From Streptomyces bathyalis (GTDB lineage: Bacteria; Actinomycetota; Actinomycetes; Streptomycetales; Streptomycetaceae), in assembly GCF_015910445.1 (NCBI RefSeq), contig NZ_CP048882.1:1178001-1242000 (forward strand): a DNA stretch of 64,000 nucleotides, in the 5' to 3' direction. The notes under the pieces were generated by a model. That model was not told where the DNA came from, ran no database searches, and saw nothing but the letters and a program-made list of their open reading frames with translations. This document shows, piece by piece, positions 45,978-54,519 of the stretch. Position 1 is the first letter of the stretch. Each line of letters starts with the position of its first letter. The position numbers and the translations under genes are program-made.

Positions 45978-46945
45978 AGGCACCGGGTCTCGCCGTGCGC
46001 GACCTCACGGTCGTACTCGGCCGCGGCAGGCACGCGGCCCATGTCGTACGAGGGGTGTCCTGGTCCGTGGAAGCCGGACGGACCCTCGGCGTGGTCGGCG
46101 AATCCGGGTCGGGGAAGTCGATGACCGTGCTCGCCGCGGCCGGTCTCGTCCCACCGTCGGCGACCGTGACCGGCAGCGCCCTGCTCGGCGGAGAGGACCT
46201 GCTGAAGCTGTCCGAACGTGAACTCCGCGGCATACGGGGGCGGCGGCTCGGATTCGTCTTCCAGGAACCGATGACCTCGCTCAACCCGCTGCTCACCGTC
46301 GAACGGCAGATGACCGAGGGCATCGAGGAACATCTCGGCGCCACCCGCAGAGCCGCCCGCAGCCGTGCGCGCGAACTCCTCGACTCGGTCGGCATCCCCG
46401 ACCCCGACCGACGGCTGGACGCGTACCCGCACCAGCTGTCGGGGGGCATGCGGCAGCGCGTGATGATCGCGATCGCGCTGTCCTGCTCACCGGACGTCCT
46501 GATCGCGGACGAGCCGACGACAGCCCTCGACGTCACGACGCAGGCGCAGATCCTCGACATCGTGCGCGAGCGGCAGGAGCGCACGGGCATGGCGGTCGTC
46601 TGGATCAGCCACGACCTCGCGGTGGTGGGCGGACTCGCCGACGACGTCGTCGTGATGTACGGCGGGCACGTGGTCGAGCAAGCACCGGCCGGAACCCTGC
46701 ACGGGGCGCCCGTACACCCCTATACGCGCGGCCTGCTGGGAGCACGTCCGGTCCTCGGCAAGCGACGCGACCAGCTCACCGCCATCCCGGGGACACCCCC
46801 CGACCCCCGCGCCCTGCCACCCGGCTGCGTCTTCTTCGACCGCTGCCCCGTCAAGGAAGACCCGCGGTGCGAGACCGAGGTCCCGGAACTGCTGGAGGTC
46901 GGCACGCGCCACTACGCCCGCACGTTCTGCCCGGAGGGCCGTTGA
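45974..46945 (+). CDS. peptide ABC transporter ATP-binding protein (DppD-type)
   Basis: A 323-residue ATPase. Walker A GESGSGKSM, Q-loop VFQEPMTSLNPLLTV, signature LSGGMRQRVMIA, Walker B VLIADEPTTALDV and H-loop WISHDLAVV are all present. The C-terminal oligopeptide-binding extension has PPGCVFFDRCPVKEDPRCETE with Cys residues typical of the DppD/DppF Fe-S or zinc-like loop. It overlaps both neighbours by four bases. Confidence 0.96.
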   Translation: MKAPGLAVRDLTVVLGRGRHAAHVVRGVSWSVEAGRTLGVVGESGSGKSMTVLAAAGLVPPSATVTGSALLGGEDLLKLSERELRGIRGRRLGFVFQEPMTSLNPLLTVERQMTEGIEEHLGATRRAARSRARELLDSVGIPDPDRRLDAYPHQLSGGMRQRVMIAIALSCSPDVLIADEPTTALDVTTQAQILDIVRERQERTGMAVVWISHDLAVVGGLADDVVVMYGGHVVEQAPAGTLHGAPVHPYTRGLLGARPVLGKRRDQLTAIPGTPPDPRALPPGCVFFDRCPVKEDPRCETEVPELLEVGTRHYARTFCPEGR

Positions 46946-47988
46946 GAAGCGAACCAGGCATGGACGCCGCCCAGGAGACCCCGCCCGCACCGCTGCTCGA
47001 TGTGCGGGGCCTGTCCGTACGATTCCCCGGCCCCCGGGAAGGACGCCGTCCGTCATGGGTGCACGCCGTCGAGGACGTGTCCTTCGCCATCGGGCGCGGG
47101 CAGACGCTGGGCCTGGTCGGTGAGTCGGGGTCCGGCAAGTCGACCATAGGCAACGCGCTGATCCGCCTGGTCACGCCCACGTCGGGAACGGTCCGGCTCG
47201 GCGGCCGGGACGTACTGGCCGCCCGGGGCGCCCAGGCGCGCGAACTGCGGCGGCGTATCGCGATGGTCTTCCAGGACCCGTACTCCTCGCTCGACCCGCG
47301 GCGCACGGTCGGTGCGACCGTGCGGGAGCCCATGGACGTGCACCGGATGCTCTCCGGCCGGGCCGAACGCAACCGCAGAGTGGCCGAACTCCTCGATCTC
47401 GTAGGGCTCTTGCGTGAGACCGCCGTCCGGTACCCGCACGAACTCTCCGGCGGCCAGCGCCAGCGTGTGAGCATCGCACGCGCGTTGGCGGCGGATCCGG
47501 ACCTGATCGTCCTGGACGAATCGACCGCCTCGCTCGACGTCTCGGTCCAGGCGCAGATCATGAACCTGCTCCGGGAGTTGCAGGACGAACTCGGGCTGAC
47601 CTACCTGTTCATCTCCCATGACCTGGCCGCTGTCGAGCACATGAGCCACCGCGTCGTCGTGATGTACCTCGGCCGCCTCATGGAGACCGGCACCACGGAC
47701 CACCTCTACGCCCGGCCCGCACACCCGTACACGCAGGCGCTCATGTCCGCGGTGCCCGACACGGACCCGGCCACGGAGAAGAACCGTGAGCGGATCCTGC
47801 TCGGCGGCGATCCGCCCAGCCCACTCGATCCACCGTCCGGCTGCGTGTTCCGCACCCGCTGCCCCATGGCTGTGGACGAATGCGCCGAACCCGTGCCGCA
47901 GACCACCGTCTCCGACAACCACGTCGCCTGGTGCATACGCACCGGCGACTCGCTCTCGCCGGAGCGGCTCCGCCGCTTCGTGCACTGA
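46942..47988 (+). CDS. peptide ABC transporter ATP-binding protein (DppF-type)
   Basis: A 348-residue ATPase from TTG 46942, which overlaps the previous stop (TTGA) and has GGAGGG five bases upstream. ATG 46960 is an alternative with a weaker site. Walker A GESGSGKST, Q-loop MVFQDPYSSLDPRRTVG, signature LSGGQRQRVSIA, Walker B LIVLDESTASLDV, H-loop FISHDLAAV and the C-terminal PPSGCVFRTRCPMAVDECAE all fit. Last gene of the transporter operon; no peptidase gene follows in frame. Confidence 0.95.
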   Translation: MRSEPGMDAAQETPPAPLLDVRGLSVRFPGPREGRRPSWVHAVEDVSFAIGRGQTLGLVGESGSGKSTIGNALIRLVTPTSGTVRLGGRDVLAARGAQARELRRRIAMVFQDPYSSLDPRRTVGATVREPMDVHRMLSGRAERNRRVAELLDLVGLLRETAVRYPHELSGGQRQRVSIARALAADPDLIVLDESTASLDVSVQAQIMNLLRELQDELGLTYLFISHDLAAVEHMSHRVVVMYLGRLMETGTTDHLYARPAHPYTQALMSAVPDTDPATEKNRERILLGGDPPSPLDPPSGCVFRTRCPMAVDECAEPVPQTTVSDNHVAWCIRTGDSLSPERLRRFVH

Positions 47989-48182
47989 CCGGCAGTCAGC
48001 GCCGGGTCCCCGACCAGAAGGGAGCACCACTTGACCATCCCGACACCGGGAGGAGTTCGGGCGGCCGATCTCAGCAGGCCTGCCCACGTAAGTAGCGCCA
48101 ATGCCCTGCTCATTGGGCTCCATGAGCACAACGAACCCACAAACCGGCGCCGACCGCGCGCCGGCCGAGGAAAGGAAGACGA

Positions 48183-50267
48183 ATGGCAGGACGTCACCGT
48201 CGTCCATCAGAGTCAAAGAGACGCAGTTTGCCGGGATCTGCCGCTCTGCGCGGTGGATTCGTCATCGCGGGTGCCGTTGTCGCGAGTGTCGTAGCCGCCG
48301 GAACGGCTGCCGCAGACGACTCCGGGCCCGGATCCAACTCGACCACGAGCTCGAACTCCGCCCCGGATTCAGGACCTGGCCCCGACTCGAACACGAGCGC
48401 GCAGGGGAGCGTCCGATCGAGCACCCAGGCGAGCCCGGGTGACGTCGGCGGCGCGGGTCCCCAGAACGGTCCCAGCGGCAATGACGGGGCGGGGGCCCTC
48501 TCCGACCAGCACGGCACCAACTCGTTCTCCCCGCCGTCGGCGCCTGCGAACGACGCACCGGCGCCCGGGCCTGGGAACGGTGGTCTGGTGGGGCCCGCGG
48601 CTGACGCTCCCGCTCCGGGCCCCGCGGGTTCGCCGACGGGGCCTGGGAACGATGGTCTGGTCGGGCCCGCGGGTAGTGGCCCGGCTCCGGGACCTGCGGG
48701 TCCGCCACCTGGGCCGGGGAACGATGGTCTGGTCGGGCCCGCGGGTAGTGGCCCGGCTCCCGGTCCCGCTCCCGCCAACGACGGGCCGGCTCCCGGTCCC
48801 GCCAACGACGACCCGGCTCCGGATCACGCTCCGGGCCCACCACCCGGCCCCGGGAACGATGGTCCAGCCCCCGGTCCCGCCAACGACGACCCGGCCCCCG
48901 GTCCCGTCAACGACGGCCCGGCTCCGGGGACTGCGGGTCCCGCTCCCGGTCCCGCTCCCGGTCCCGCTCCCGGTCCCGCTCCCGCCAACGACGACCCGGC
49001 TCCGGATCACGCTCCGGGCCCACCACCCGGCCCCGGGAACGATGGTCCAGCCCCCGGTCCCGCCAACGACGACCCGGCTCCCGGTCCCGTCAACGACGGC
49101 CCGGCTCCGGGGCCTGCGGGTCCCGGTCCCGCTCCCGCCAACGACGACCCGGCTCCGGATCACGCTCCGGGCCCACCACCCGGCCTCGGGAACGATGGTC
49201 CGGCTCCGGCTCCGGGGCCTGCGGATCATGGTCCTCCGGCACCGGGACCTGTGGGTCCGGCGCCGGCCCCTGAGACTCCGACGCCCGGACAGCCTCCGGC
49301 TCCTGCGGGACCGCCGCCCGCGAACGATGGGCCTCCGGCACCGGGGCCTGCGGGCCCGCCACCGTCCGCTGAGACTCCGACGCCGAGACAGGCTCCGGCT
49401 CCTGCGGGACCGCCGACGACTGGTGGTCCGGCTCCGGCGCCTGCGGGGCCCCCGCCTGCGAACGACGGTCCTCCCGCACCTGCGCCGGTCGAGGAACCGG
49501 AGCGACACGCAGCCGACGGCCTGCCCGCCGACACACCCGCACCCCCACCGGCACCGGCACCGGCACCAGTCGAGGAACCTGAACGACACGCAGCCGACGG
49601 CCTCCCCGCCGACACACCCGCACCCCCACCGGCACCGGCACCAGTCGAGGAACCCGCGGCGCCACCAACGGAGGCACCCGCACCGGCACCGCCACCCGCT
49701 GGGCCGCCCGCCGAGGCACCGGCACCGCCACCCGCTGGGCCGCCCGCCGAAGCACCCGCTCCACCACCCGCACCCGCCCCGGCACCGCCGGCCGCCGAGG
49801 CTCCCGCACCGCCGCCCAACTTCGACCCGGCCGACCCGGCGAACTACACGCCCGGCCGGAGCGCGCCGATCTCACAGATCGTCATCCACGTCACGCAGGG
49901 CAGTTACGACAGCACGATCAACTGGTTCAAGAACCCGGACGCGGAGGTCAGCGCCCACTACGTGGTGCGTTCCGCCGACGGCGAGGTGACCCAGATGGTC
50001 GACGACGGCGATACCGCCTGGCACGTCGGCAACGGCAACCCCACCTCGATCGGCATCGAGCACGAGGGCTTCGTCGACGACCCGTCGTACTTCACCGAGG
50101 AGATGTACCGTTCCTCGGCCTCGCTGACGAGGAGCCTGGCCGACAAGTACGGCATCCCGAAGGACCGCGAGCACATCGTCGGCCACGCCGAGGTCCCGGG
50201 TAACGACCACACGGACCCCGGTCCGAACTGGGACTGGGACAAGTACATGGGTTACGTGAACGAATGA
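48183..50267 (+). CDS. secreted N-acetylmuramoyl-L-alanine amidase with a giant Pro/Ala/Gly-rich region
   Basis: A 694-residue exported protein. Signal peptide: basic MAGRHRRPSESKRRSLPG, hydrophobic GGFVIAGAVVASVVAAGTAAA with cleavage at about residue 45. Then about 500 residues of low-complexity Pro/Ala/Gly/Asn/Asp repeats (units such as GPANDDPAPDHAPGPPPGPG and PAPPPAPAPVEEP). The last ~145 residues are an Amidase_2 (PGRP-type zinc amidase) domain: SQIVIHVTQGSYDSTINWF (zinc His), SAHYVVRSADGEVTQMVDDGDTAWHVGN, SIGIEHEGF, IVGHAEVPGNDHTDPGPNWDWDKYM (zinc His residues). It should cleave the amide bond between muramic acid and the stem peptide. GGAAAGGAAG precedes ATG 48183. The gene follows the ABC operon after 194 bases; CCAATG/CATTGG dyad at 48098-48116. 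Confidence 0.9.
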   Translation: MAGRHRRPSESKRRSLPGSAALRGGFVIAGAVVASVVAAGTAAADDSGPGSNSTTSSNSAPDSGPGPDSNTSAQGSVRSSTQASPGDVGGAGPQNGPSGNDGAGALSDQHGTNSFSPPSAPANDAPAPGPGNGGLVGPAADAPAPGPAGSPTGPGNDGLVGPAGSGPAPGPAGPPPGPGNDGLVGPAGSGPAPGPAPANDGPAPGPANDDPAPDHAPGPPPGPGNDGPAPGPANDDPAPGPVNDGPAPGTAGPAPGPAPGPAPGPAPANDDPAPDHAPGPPPGPGNDGPAPGPANDDPAPGPVNDGPAPGPAGPGPAPANDDPAPDHAPGPPPGLGNDGPAPAPGPADHGPPAPGPVGPAPAPETPTPGQPPAPAGPPPANDGPPAPGPAGPPPSAETPTPRQAPAPAGPPTTGGPAPAPAGPPPANDGPPAPAPVEEPERHAADGLPADTPAPPPAPAPAPVEEPERHAADGLPADTPAPPPAPAPVEEPAAPPTEAPAPAPPPAGPPAEAPAPPPAGPPAEAPAPPPAPAPAPPAAEAPAPPPNFDPADPANYTPGRSAPISQIVIHVTQGSYDSTINWFKNPDAEVSAHYVVRSADGEVTQMVDDGDTAWHVGNGNPTSIGIEHEGFVDDPSYFTEEMYRSSASLTRSLADKYGIPKDREHIVGHAEVPGNDHTDPGPNWDWDKYMGYVNE
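48801..49201 (+). repeat. long direct repeats inside the amidase gene
   Basis: A 129-base segment at 48801-48929 is repeated at 48984-49112 with only a couple of mismatches, and its first ~65 bases recur at 49137-49201. Between them, from about 48938, GGTCCCGCTCCC occurs in tandem about four times. The repeats are in frame and encode the Asn-Asp-Pro-Ala / Pro-Gly-Pro-Gly linker. Confidence 0.85.
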
Positions 50268-50304
50268 TCGCGCGACGGGAGGCACGTCAGCTCTGAGACA
50301 GGGA

Positions 50305-50345
50305 GCGTCCCGGTGGCTCAGCGCCATGCCGAGCCACCGGGACGC
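50305..50345. terminator. bidirectional hairpin between the amidase and GMC genes
   Basis: Perfect 15-bp arms GCGTCCCGGTGGCTC (50305-50319) and GAGCCACCGGGACGC (50331-50345) with an 11-base loop, 37 bases after the amidase stop and 45 bases beyond the minus-strand GMC gene stop. Confidence 0.85.
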
Positions 50346-50390
50346 GTCCGCGGGGCGCCCACGGCCGGAGCGCAGAGCCGTCGATCCGAC

Positions 50391-51908
50391 TCACTCCGCC
50401 AGCAGGTACGCCGCGCCCTTCTCGCCGATCAGCGCGGTCGGTGCGTTCGTGTTGCCTGAGACGATGGTCGGCATGACGGAGGCGTCGATCACGCGCAGAC
50501 CCATGAGGCCCGCTACACGGAGCTGCGGGTCGACGACTGCGTCATCGCCGACGCCCATGCGACACGTGCCGACTTGATGGTGGTAGCTGATCGCGGTCCT
50601 ACGCACCCACGCCTCGATGTCGTCGTCGCCATGCTCGGGACCCGGGTACAGCTCACGGGCACCCCACCCGTCCGCGAGAGCGGGAGCACGGCCGATCTGG
50701 CGACACTGGCGGACCGAGGCTACGAGCGATGCGACGTCACGCTTGTCCTCGAGTGCGCCGAGGTCGATCGCCACCGGGTCGTAGGGGCCTGGTCCCGTCA
50801 AGGTGACCGAGCCGCGGCTGCGCGGAGTGATGAGGCCCGCCATGAGCGAGAAGCCGTGCGCGGGTCCCTCCATCCACGGCTCGTACATCGGCACGCTGAA
50901 GTTGATGGGCTGCGTGTCGGGCACCGGCAGTGACGGGTCGCTGCGCCAGAACAGGTGTGTCTGGGTGACCGACACGTGCGGCTGCGGCGGTGCGACCTCC
51001 CGTGCGTCGGTCGTGAAGATCACGGGTGAGAGCAGGTGGTCGTGCAGGTTCTGGCCGACGCCGGGCAGGTCCCGCACGGGCTCGATCCCCAGGTCCTGGA
51101 GTTCCTTGGCCGGTCCGATACCCGACCGCAACAGGATGCGCGGCGAGTCGAGCGTGCCGGCCGACAGAACCACGGTGTCGGCCTGCGACCGCATGAGCGC
51201 GCCCCCGACCTCGTACTCGACGCCGACGACCCGGGGCCCGTCGAGCAGGAGGCGGTGCACCCAGGCTCCGGTGCGCACCTCGAGCAAGTCGCTGTCTTCG
51301 ACAGGGCGCACGTAGGCGATGTAGCTCGTGAGCCGTGTCCCGCCCCGGACGGTGATCTGCTGCTGAGATATGCCGTCGATGACCTCGCCGTTGTAGTCCG
51401 GGTTGTAGGGAACGCCGGTCTGCACGGCCGCATCGATGATGGCCTGCTGGATGGGCACGAGGTCGCCGTCACCGACCACGTCGATGGGCCCACCTTGGCC
51501 GCGCAGAGTCGAGGGTTCCCCCTGCCAGTTCTCGATGCCGCGGAACACGGGCAGGACGTCGTCCCAGCCCCAGCCCTCGCATCCCCGGGCGGCCCAGCCG
51601 TCGTAGTCGGCGGGAAGCCCGCGCACCCAGATCGCGGCATTGAGCGAGTGCGACCCGCCGAGCACCTTGCCGCGTGGCAGGTGCAGTCGCCGACCGTCCG
51701 CGTGTTTCTGCGGGACCGTGTAGTAGTCCCAGTCCTCGGGCCCGTGCCAGAGAGTCCCCATCCCCGCTATGTCGTGGATCATCGGGTTCTCGTCGCGGCC
51801 GCCCGCCTCGAGCAGCAGCACGCGGCGCCCCGCGTCCACGAGCCGCCTGACGACGATCGACCCGGCGGTGCCGGCACCGACAACGATCGCGTCGAAGTTC
51901 TCCGTCAT
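50391..51908 (-). CDS. GMC-family FAD-dependent alcohol oxidoreductase
   Basis: A 505-residue GMC oxidoreductase (choline dehydrogenase / aryl-alcohol oxidase fold). FAD-binding FDAIVVGAGTAGSIVVRRLVDAG, GMC signatures LPRGKVLGGSHSLNAAIWVRG and VVLSAGTLDSPRILLRSGIGP, active-site SYHHQVGTCRMG (catalytic His) and IVSGNTNAPTALIGEKGA. It oxidises a primary alcohol to an aldehyde; the substrate is unknown. The gene lies 31 bases beyond an aldehyde dehydrogenase gene that would process the product, so both are likely in one transcript. ATG 51908. Confidence 0.93.
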   Translation of the reverse strand: MTENFDAIVVGAGTAGSIVVRRLVDAGRRVLLLEAGGRDENPMIHDIAGMGTLWHGPEDWDYYTVPQKHADGRRLHLPRGKVLGGSHSLNAAIWVRGLPADYDGWAARGCEGWGWDDVLPVFRGIENWQGEPSTLRGQGGPIDVVGDGDLVPIQQAIIDAAVQTGVPYNPDYNGEVIDGISQQQITVRGGTRLTSYIAYVRPVEDSDLLEVRTGAWVHRLLLDGPRVVGVEYEVGGALMRSQADTVVLSAGTLDSPRILLRSGIGPAKELQDLGIEPVRDLPGVGQNLHDHLLSPVIFTTDAREVAPPQPHVSVTQTHLFWRSDPSLPVPDTQPINFSVPMYEPWMEGPAHGFSLMAGLITPRSRGSVTLTGPGPYDPVAIDLGALEDKRDVASLVASVRQCRQIGRAPALADGWGARELYPGPEHGDDDIEAWVRRTAISYHHQVGTCRMGVGDDAVVDPQLRVAGLMGLRVIDASVMPTIVSGNTNAPTALIGEKGAAYLLAE

Positions 51909-51939
51909 CGCCGGTCCCCTCGCTCCGTGTGCCGTGCGG

Positions 51940-53352
51940 TCACCGCGAGACCACCTTGGGCGCGGCGACGGCTTTCAGACCCTGCACCCCGAACTCCATG
52001 CCGTAGCCGGACGACTTGATGCCACCGAACGGCACGAGCGGGTTGAGGGCGCCGTGCTGATTGATCCAGACAGTGCCGGCTTCGAGCCGCTCAGCCACTG
52101 CCAGCGCGGCGTCGGGGTCGTCCGACCACACCGAGGCGCCGAGACCCTGCTCGCTCGCGTTGGCCCTCGCTATGGCGTCGTCGACATCGGTGTAACGGAT
52201 GACCGGGATCGCGGGTCCGAACTGCTCCTCATCGACCAGTGACGCTCCGTCCTCGATGTCCGCGACGACGGTCGGGCGGTAGAACAGCGGCCCCAGCTCG
52301 GTCGCGGGCTCGCCGCCCACGACAACGCGGGCGCCCCACCGGCGAGCGTCTTCGACGAGCCGGCTGACGATGTCGAACTGCTTCCTGTTCTGCAGCGGGC
52401 CGAGCACGTTGCCCGGCTCGAGCCCGTTGCCCATCGGCATACGCTCCGCCATGCCCGCAAGGACGTCGACGACCTGCTCGTACAGGGATTCATGGACGTA
52501 CAGTCGCTTGAGGGCGGCGCAGGTCTGGCCGGTGTTGATGAAAATGCCCCAGAACAGGTCCTCGGCGATCGACCCCACATCGGCGCTCGGCAGCACGATG
52601 CCGGCGTCGTTGCCGCCGAGTTCGAGTGTGAGCCGGGCAAGGCTGTGCGACGAGCTCTCCACGATCTTGCGGCCGGTCGTGGTCGACCCCGTGAACATGA
52701 TCTTGTCGAGGTCGGGGTGGGCGGCGAGGGCGGCACCGACCTCGCGATCGCCCGAAACCGCTGTCAGCACGCCTTGGGGCAGGTGGCGGTTGAAGACCTC
52801 GACCAGCGCGAGCACCGAGAGCGGGGTGTACTCGCTGGGCTTGACGACGACTGCGTTGCCCATGCGCAGTGACGGAGCCATCTGCCAGACGGCGATCATC
52901 ATCGGCCAGTTCCACGGACCGATAGCGCCGACGATGCCGAGTGGAACGTGATGGAGCTCGGCGCGGCTGTCCCCTGCTTCGAGGAGCACTTCGGGTTCGA
53001 GCACGGTGTCCGCTGCGTTGCGCGTCCACGCTGCGCAGGCGCCCACTTCGAAGCGCGCGTTGGGCCCGTCGAGCGGCTTGCCCTGCTCGCGGGAGAGGAG
53101 GACGGCCAACTCCTCGCTGTGCGCCTCGATGTCGTCCGCGATCTCGTTCAGAAGGCGGCTCCGCTCGGCGTGCCCGAGTCGGGCCCACGCGGTCTGCGCC
53201 TTCCGCGCTGCCTCGATCGCAGCATCGAGGTCCGCGACGGTGTGCACGGGCGCGTAGCCGATCGTCTCGCCCGTGGCTGCATCGGGGATCGCGCGTCCGG
53301 CATCTGGCGGGACGGTGATCAGGTCCAAGAGGGTGGCCGTCGCCTCGGACAT
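51940..53352 (-). CDS. NAD(P)+-dependent aldehyde dehydrogenase
   Basis: A 470-residue aldehyde dehydrogenase. NAD-binding GAIGPWNWPMMIAVWQMAPSLRMGNAVVVKPSEYTPL, FTGSTTTGRKI, catalytic Glu in LTLELGGNDAGIV and catalytic Cys in NTGQTCAALKRLYV. ATG 53352 has the ideal GAGGAGG five bases upstream; the frame extends to 53388. The likely partner is the GMC oxidoreductase downstream: alcohol to aldehyde to acid. An AraC regulator gene lies just upstream on the same strand, 130 bases away, and may control the pair. Confidence 0.94.
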   Translation of the reverse strand: MSEATATLLDLITVPPDAGRAIPDAATGETIGYAPVHTVADLDAAIEAARKAQTAWARLGHAERSRLLNEIADDIEAHSEELAVLLSREQGKPLDGPNARFEVGACAAWTRNAADTVLEPEVLLEAGDSRAELHHVPLGIVGAIGPWNWPMMIAVWQMAPSLRMGNAVVVKPSEYTPLSVLALVEVFNRHLPQGVLTAVSGDREVGAALAAHPDLDKIMFTGSTTTGRKIVESSSHSLARLTLELGGNDAGIVLPSADVGSIAEDLFWGIFINTGQTCAALKRLYVHESLYEQVVDVLAGMAERMPMGNGLEPGNVLGPLQNRKQFDIVSRLVEDARRWGARVVVGGEPATELGPLFYRPTVVADIEDGASLVDEEQFGPAIPVIRYTDVDDAIARANASEQGLGASVWSDDPDAALAVAERLEAGTVWINQHGALNPLVPFGGIKSSGYGMEFGVQGLKAVAAPKVVSR

Positions 53353-53482
53353 GGGATCCTCCTCGATCGCGTGAGCAAGAGGGCTCATTCTCGGATCGAG
53401 GTGCCGCGCGCCGGTTTGCCTTCTGTGCAGAGGGATTGACGCCGCGTGCAGAGATTCGGGGCGGGTCGTGAGAAGGGCGCAG

Positions 53483-54436
53483 TCAAGCGTTCTCGCGGCG
53501 CACGGCCGAGGGCGGCACCCCGAAGTGAGCGCGGAATGCCCGGCTGAAGTGCGTTGCGTCGGCGAACCCGTGCGCGCGTCCGACGGCCGTGACCGGCCTT
53601 CCGTTGAGCAGTGGATTGACGAGTTCGTCGTAGCACCGCTCCAGTCGCCGGGTGCGGATCACGGTCGAGACCGTCGTGGACTGATCGCTGAAGAGTGCGT
53701 GAAGGTGCCGGACGGAGATGAAATGAGCAGCAGCTATCTGCGTGGGGCACAGATCCGGCTGCGCGAGGTTTTCGTCGATGTAGTTCAGAATGCGGCGCAG
53801 CAGCGCGCCGTGATTGCCGGCGGGCGAAGCGCTCGCGAGGTTGTCCTCGAGGAGGGTGCCAACCAGCTCGAACGCGGTGCGGAACAGACGCTGGGCCACA
53901 TGGCCTTCGACTTGGCCGATCTGATGCGAGAGGGCGCTGAGGTAGGGACGGATCGTGGCGCCGGCGCCGCTCGTGCTGTCGAGCCGTACGGCTGTGAGAC
54001 CGGCGAGCAAGTCGGCCGGAATGCCGAGCAGTTCCCTCGGAAACATGACGATCGACATGCGGGTCCAGTCGTCGAACAGGAACGAGTACGGCTTGTCTGT
54101 GTCGTAGAGCGCCATGTCGCCGGGCCTGAGTTCGGTCTCGCGACCGTCCTGGACGATCATGCCGGTGCCTTGCTCGATGAGTGAGAACTTGAAGTACCGC
54201 TGCGGTGCCCGGGCGATGAGGACCGGGGTGCGGTGGACCGCATGCGCGTCGGCATGCATGTCGAACAGGTGGATGTCGCCGGTGACTCCTGCCCTGAGCC
54301 TTCCGCGGAAGCTGTCGGGGTCCCCGGCGTGGACGTCGAGTGAGACGACAGCGTGGGAGACCTTGGCGCGATACGCCGCGAGGTCCTGCAGATCCTCCGG
54401 CGGACCGGTCGACAAGCGACGTGGCTGGTCGGACAT
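53483..54436 (-). CDS. AraC-family regulator (AraC_binding_2 type)
   Basis: A 317-residue regulator. The N-terminal sensor (PQRYFKFSLIEQGTGMIVQDGRETELRPGDMALYDTDKPYSFLFDDWTRMSIVMFPRELLGI) is the AraC_binding_2 cupin-like domain found in FeaR/NphR-type regulators of aromatic amine and phenol catabolism. The C-terminal double HTH has LCPTQIAAAHFISVRHLHALFSDQSTTVSTVIRTRRLERC and VGRAHGFADATHFSRAFRAHFGVPPSAVR. ATG 54436 follows GTGAGG. Located between the alcohol/aldehyde genes and a second regulator of the same type. Confidence 0.92.
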   Translation of the reverse strand: MSDQPRRLSTGPPEDLQDLAAYRAKVSHAVVSLDVHAGDPDSFRGRLRAGVTGDIHLFDMHADAHAVHRTPVLIARAPQRYFKFSLIEQGTGMIVQDGRETELRPGDMALYDTDKPYSFLFDDWTRMSIVMFPRELLGIPADLLAGLTAVRLDSTSGAGATIRPYLSALSHQIGQVEGHVAQRLFRTAFELVGTLLEDNLASASPAGNHGALLRRILNYIDENLAQPDLCPTQIAAAHFISVRHLHALFSDQSTTVSTVIRTRRLERCYDELVNPLLNGRPVTAVGRAHGFADATHFSRAFRAHFGVPPSAVRRENA

Positions 54437-54519
54437 CGCTACCTCACCGAAACGCGCATCGTATTTGCGACGGTAGGCCCCGCATTCGGCATAGGGCCGA
54501 CCGCGTTGTCGGCAGCTGC

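Noticed and set aside
48031..48294. Short frame starting TTG with a GGAG site between the ABC operon and the amidase gene
   Set aside because: Overlaps the amidase start and shows no family; could be a remnant but the evidence is too thin.
48801..49201. Direct repeats considered as a CRISPR array
   Set aside because: Repeats are in frame, of unequal spacing and inside a coding region; no spacers of uniform length and no cas genes.
48369..49589. Arg/Gly-rich minus-strand frame across the amidase repeat region
   Set aside because: Mirror of the repeats; the plus-strand frame has a signal peptide and a zinc amidase domain.
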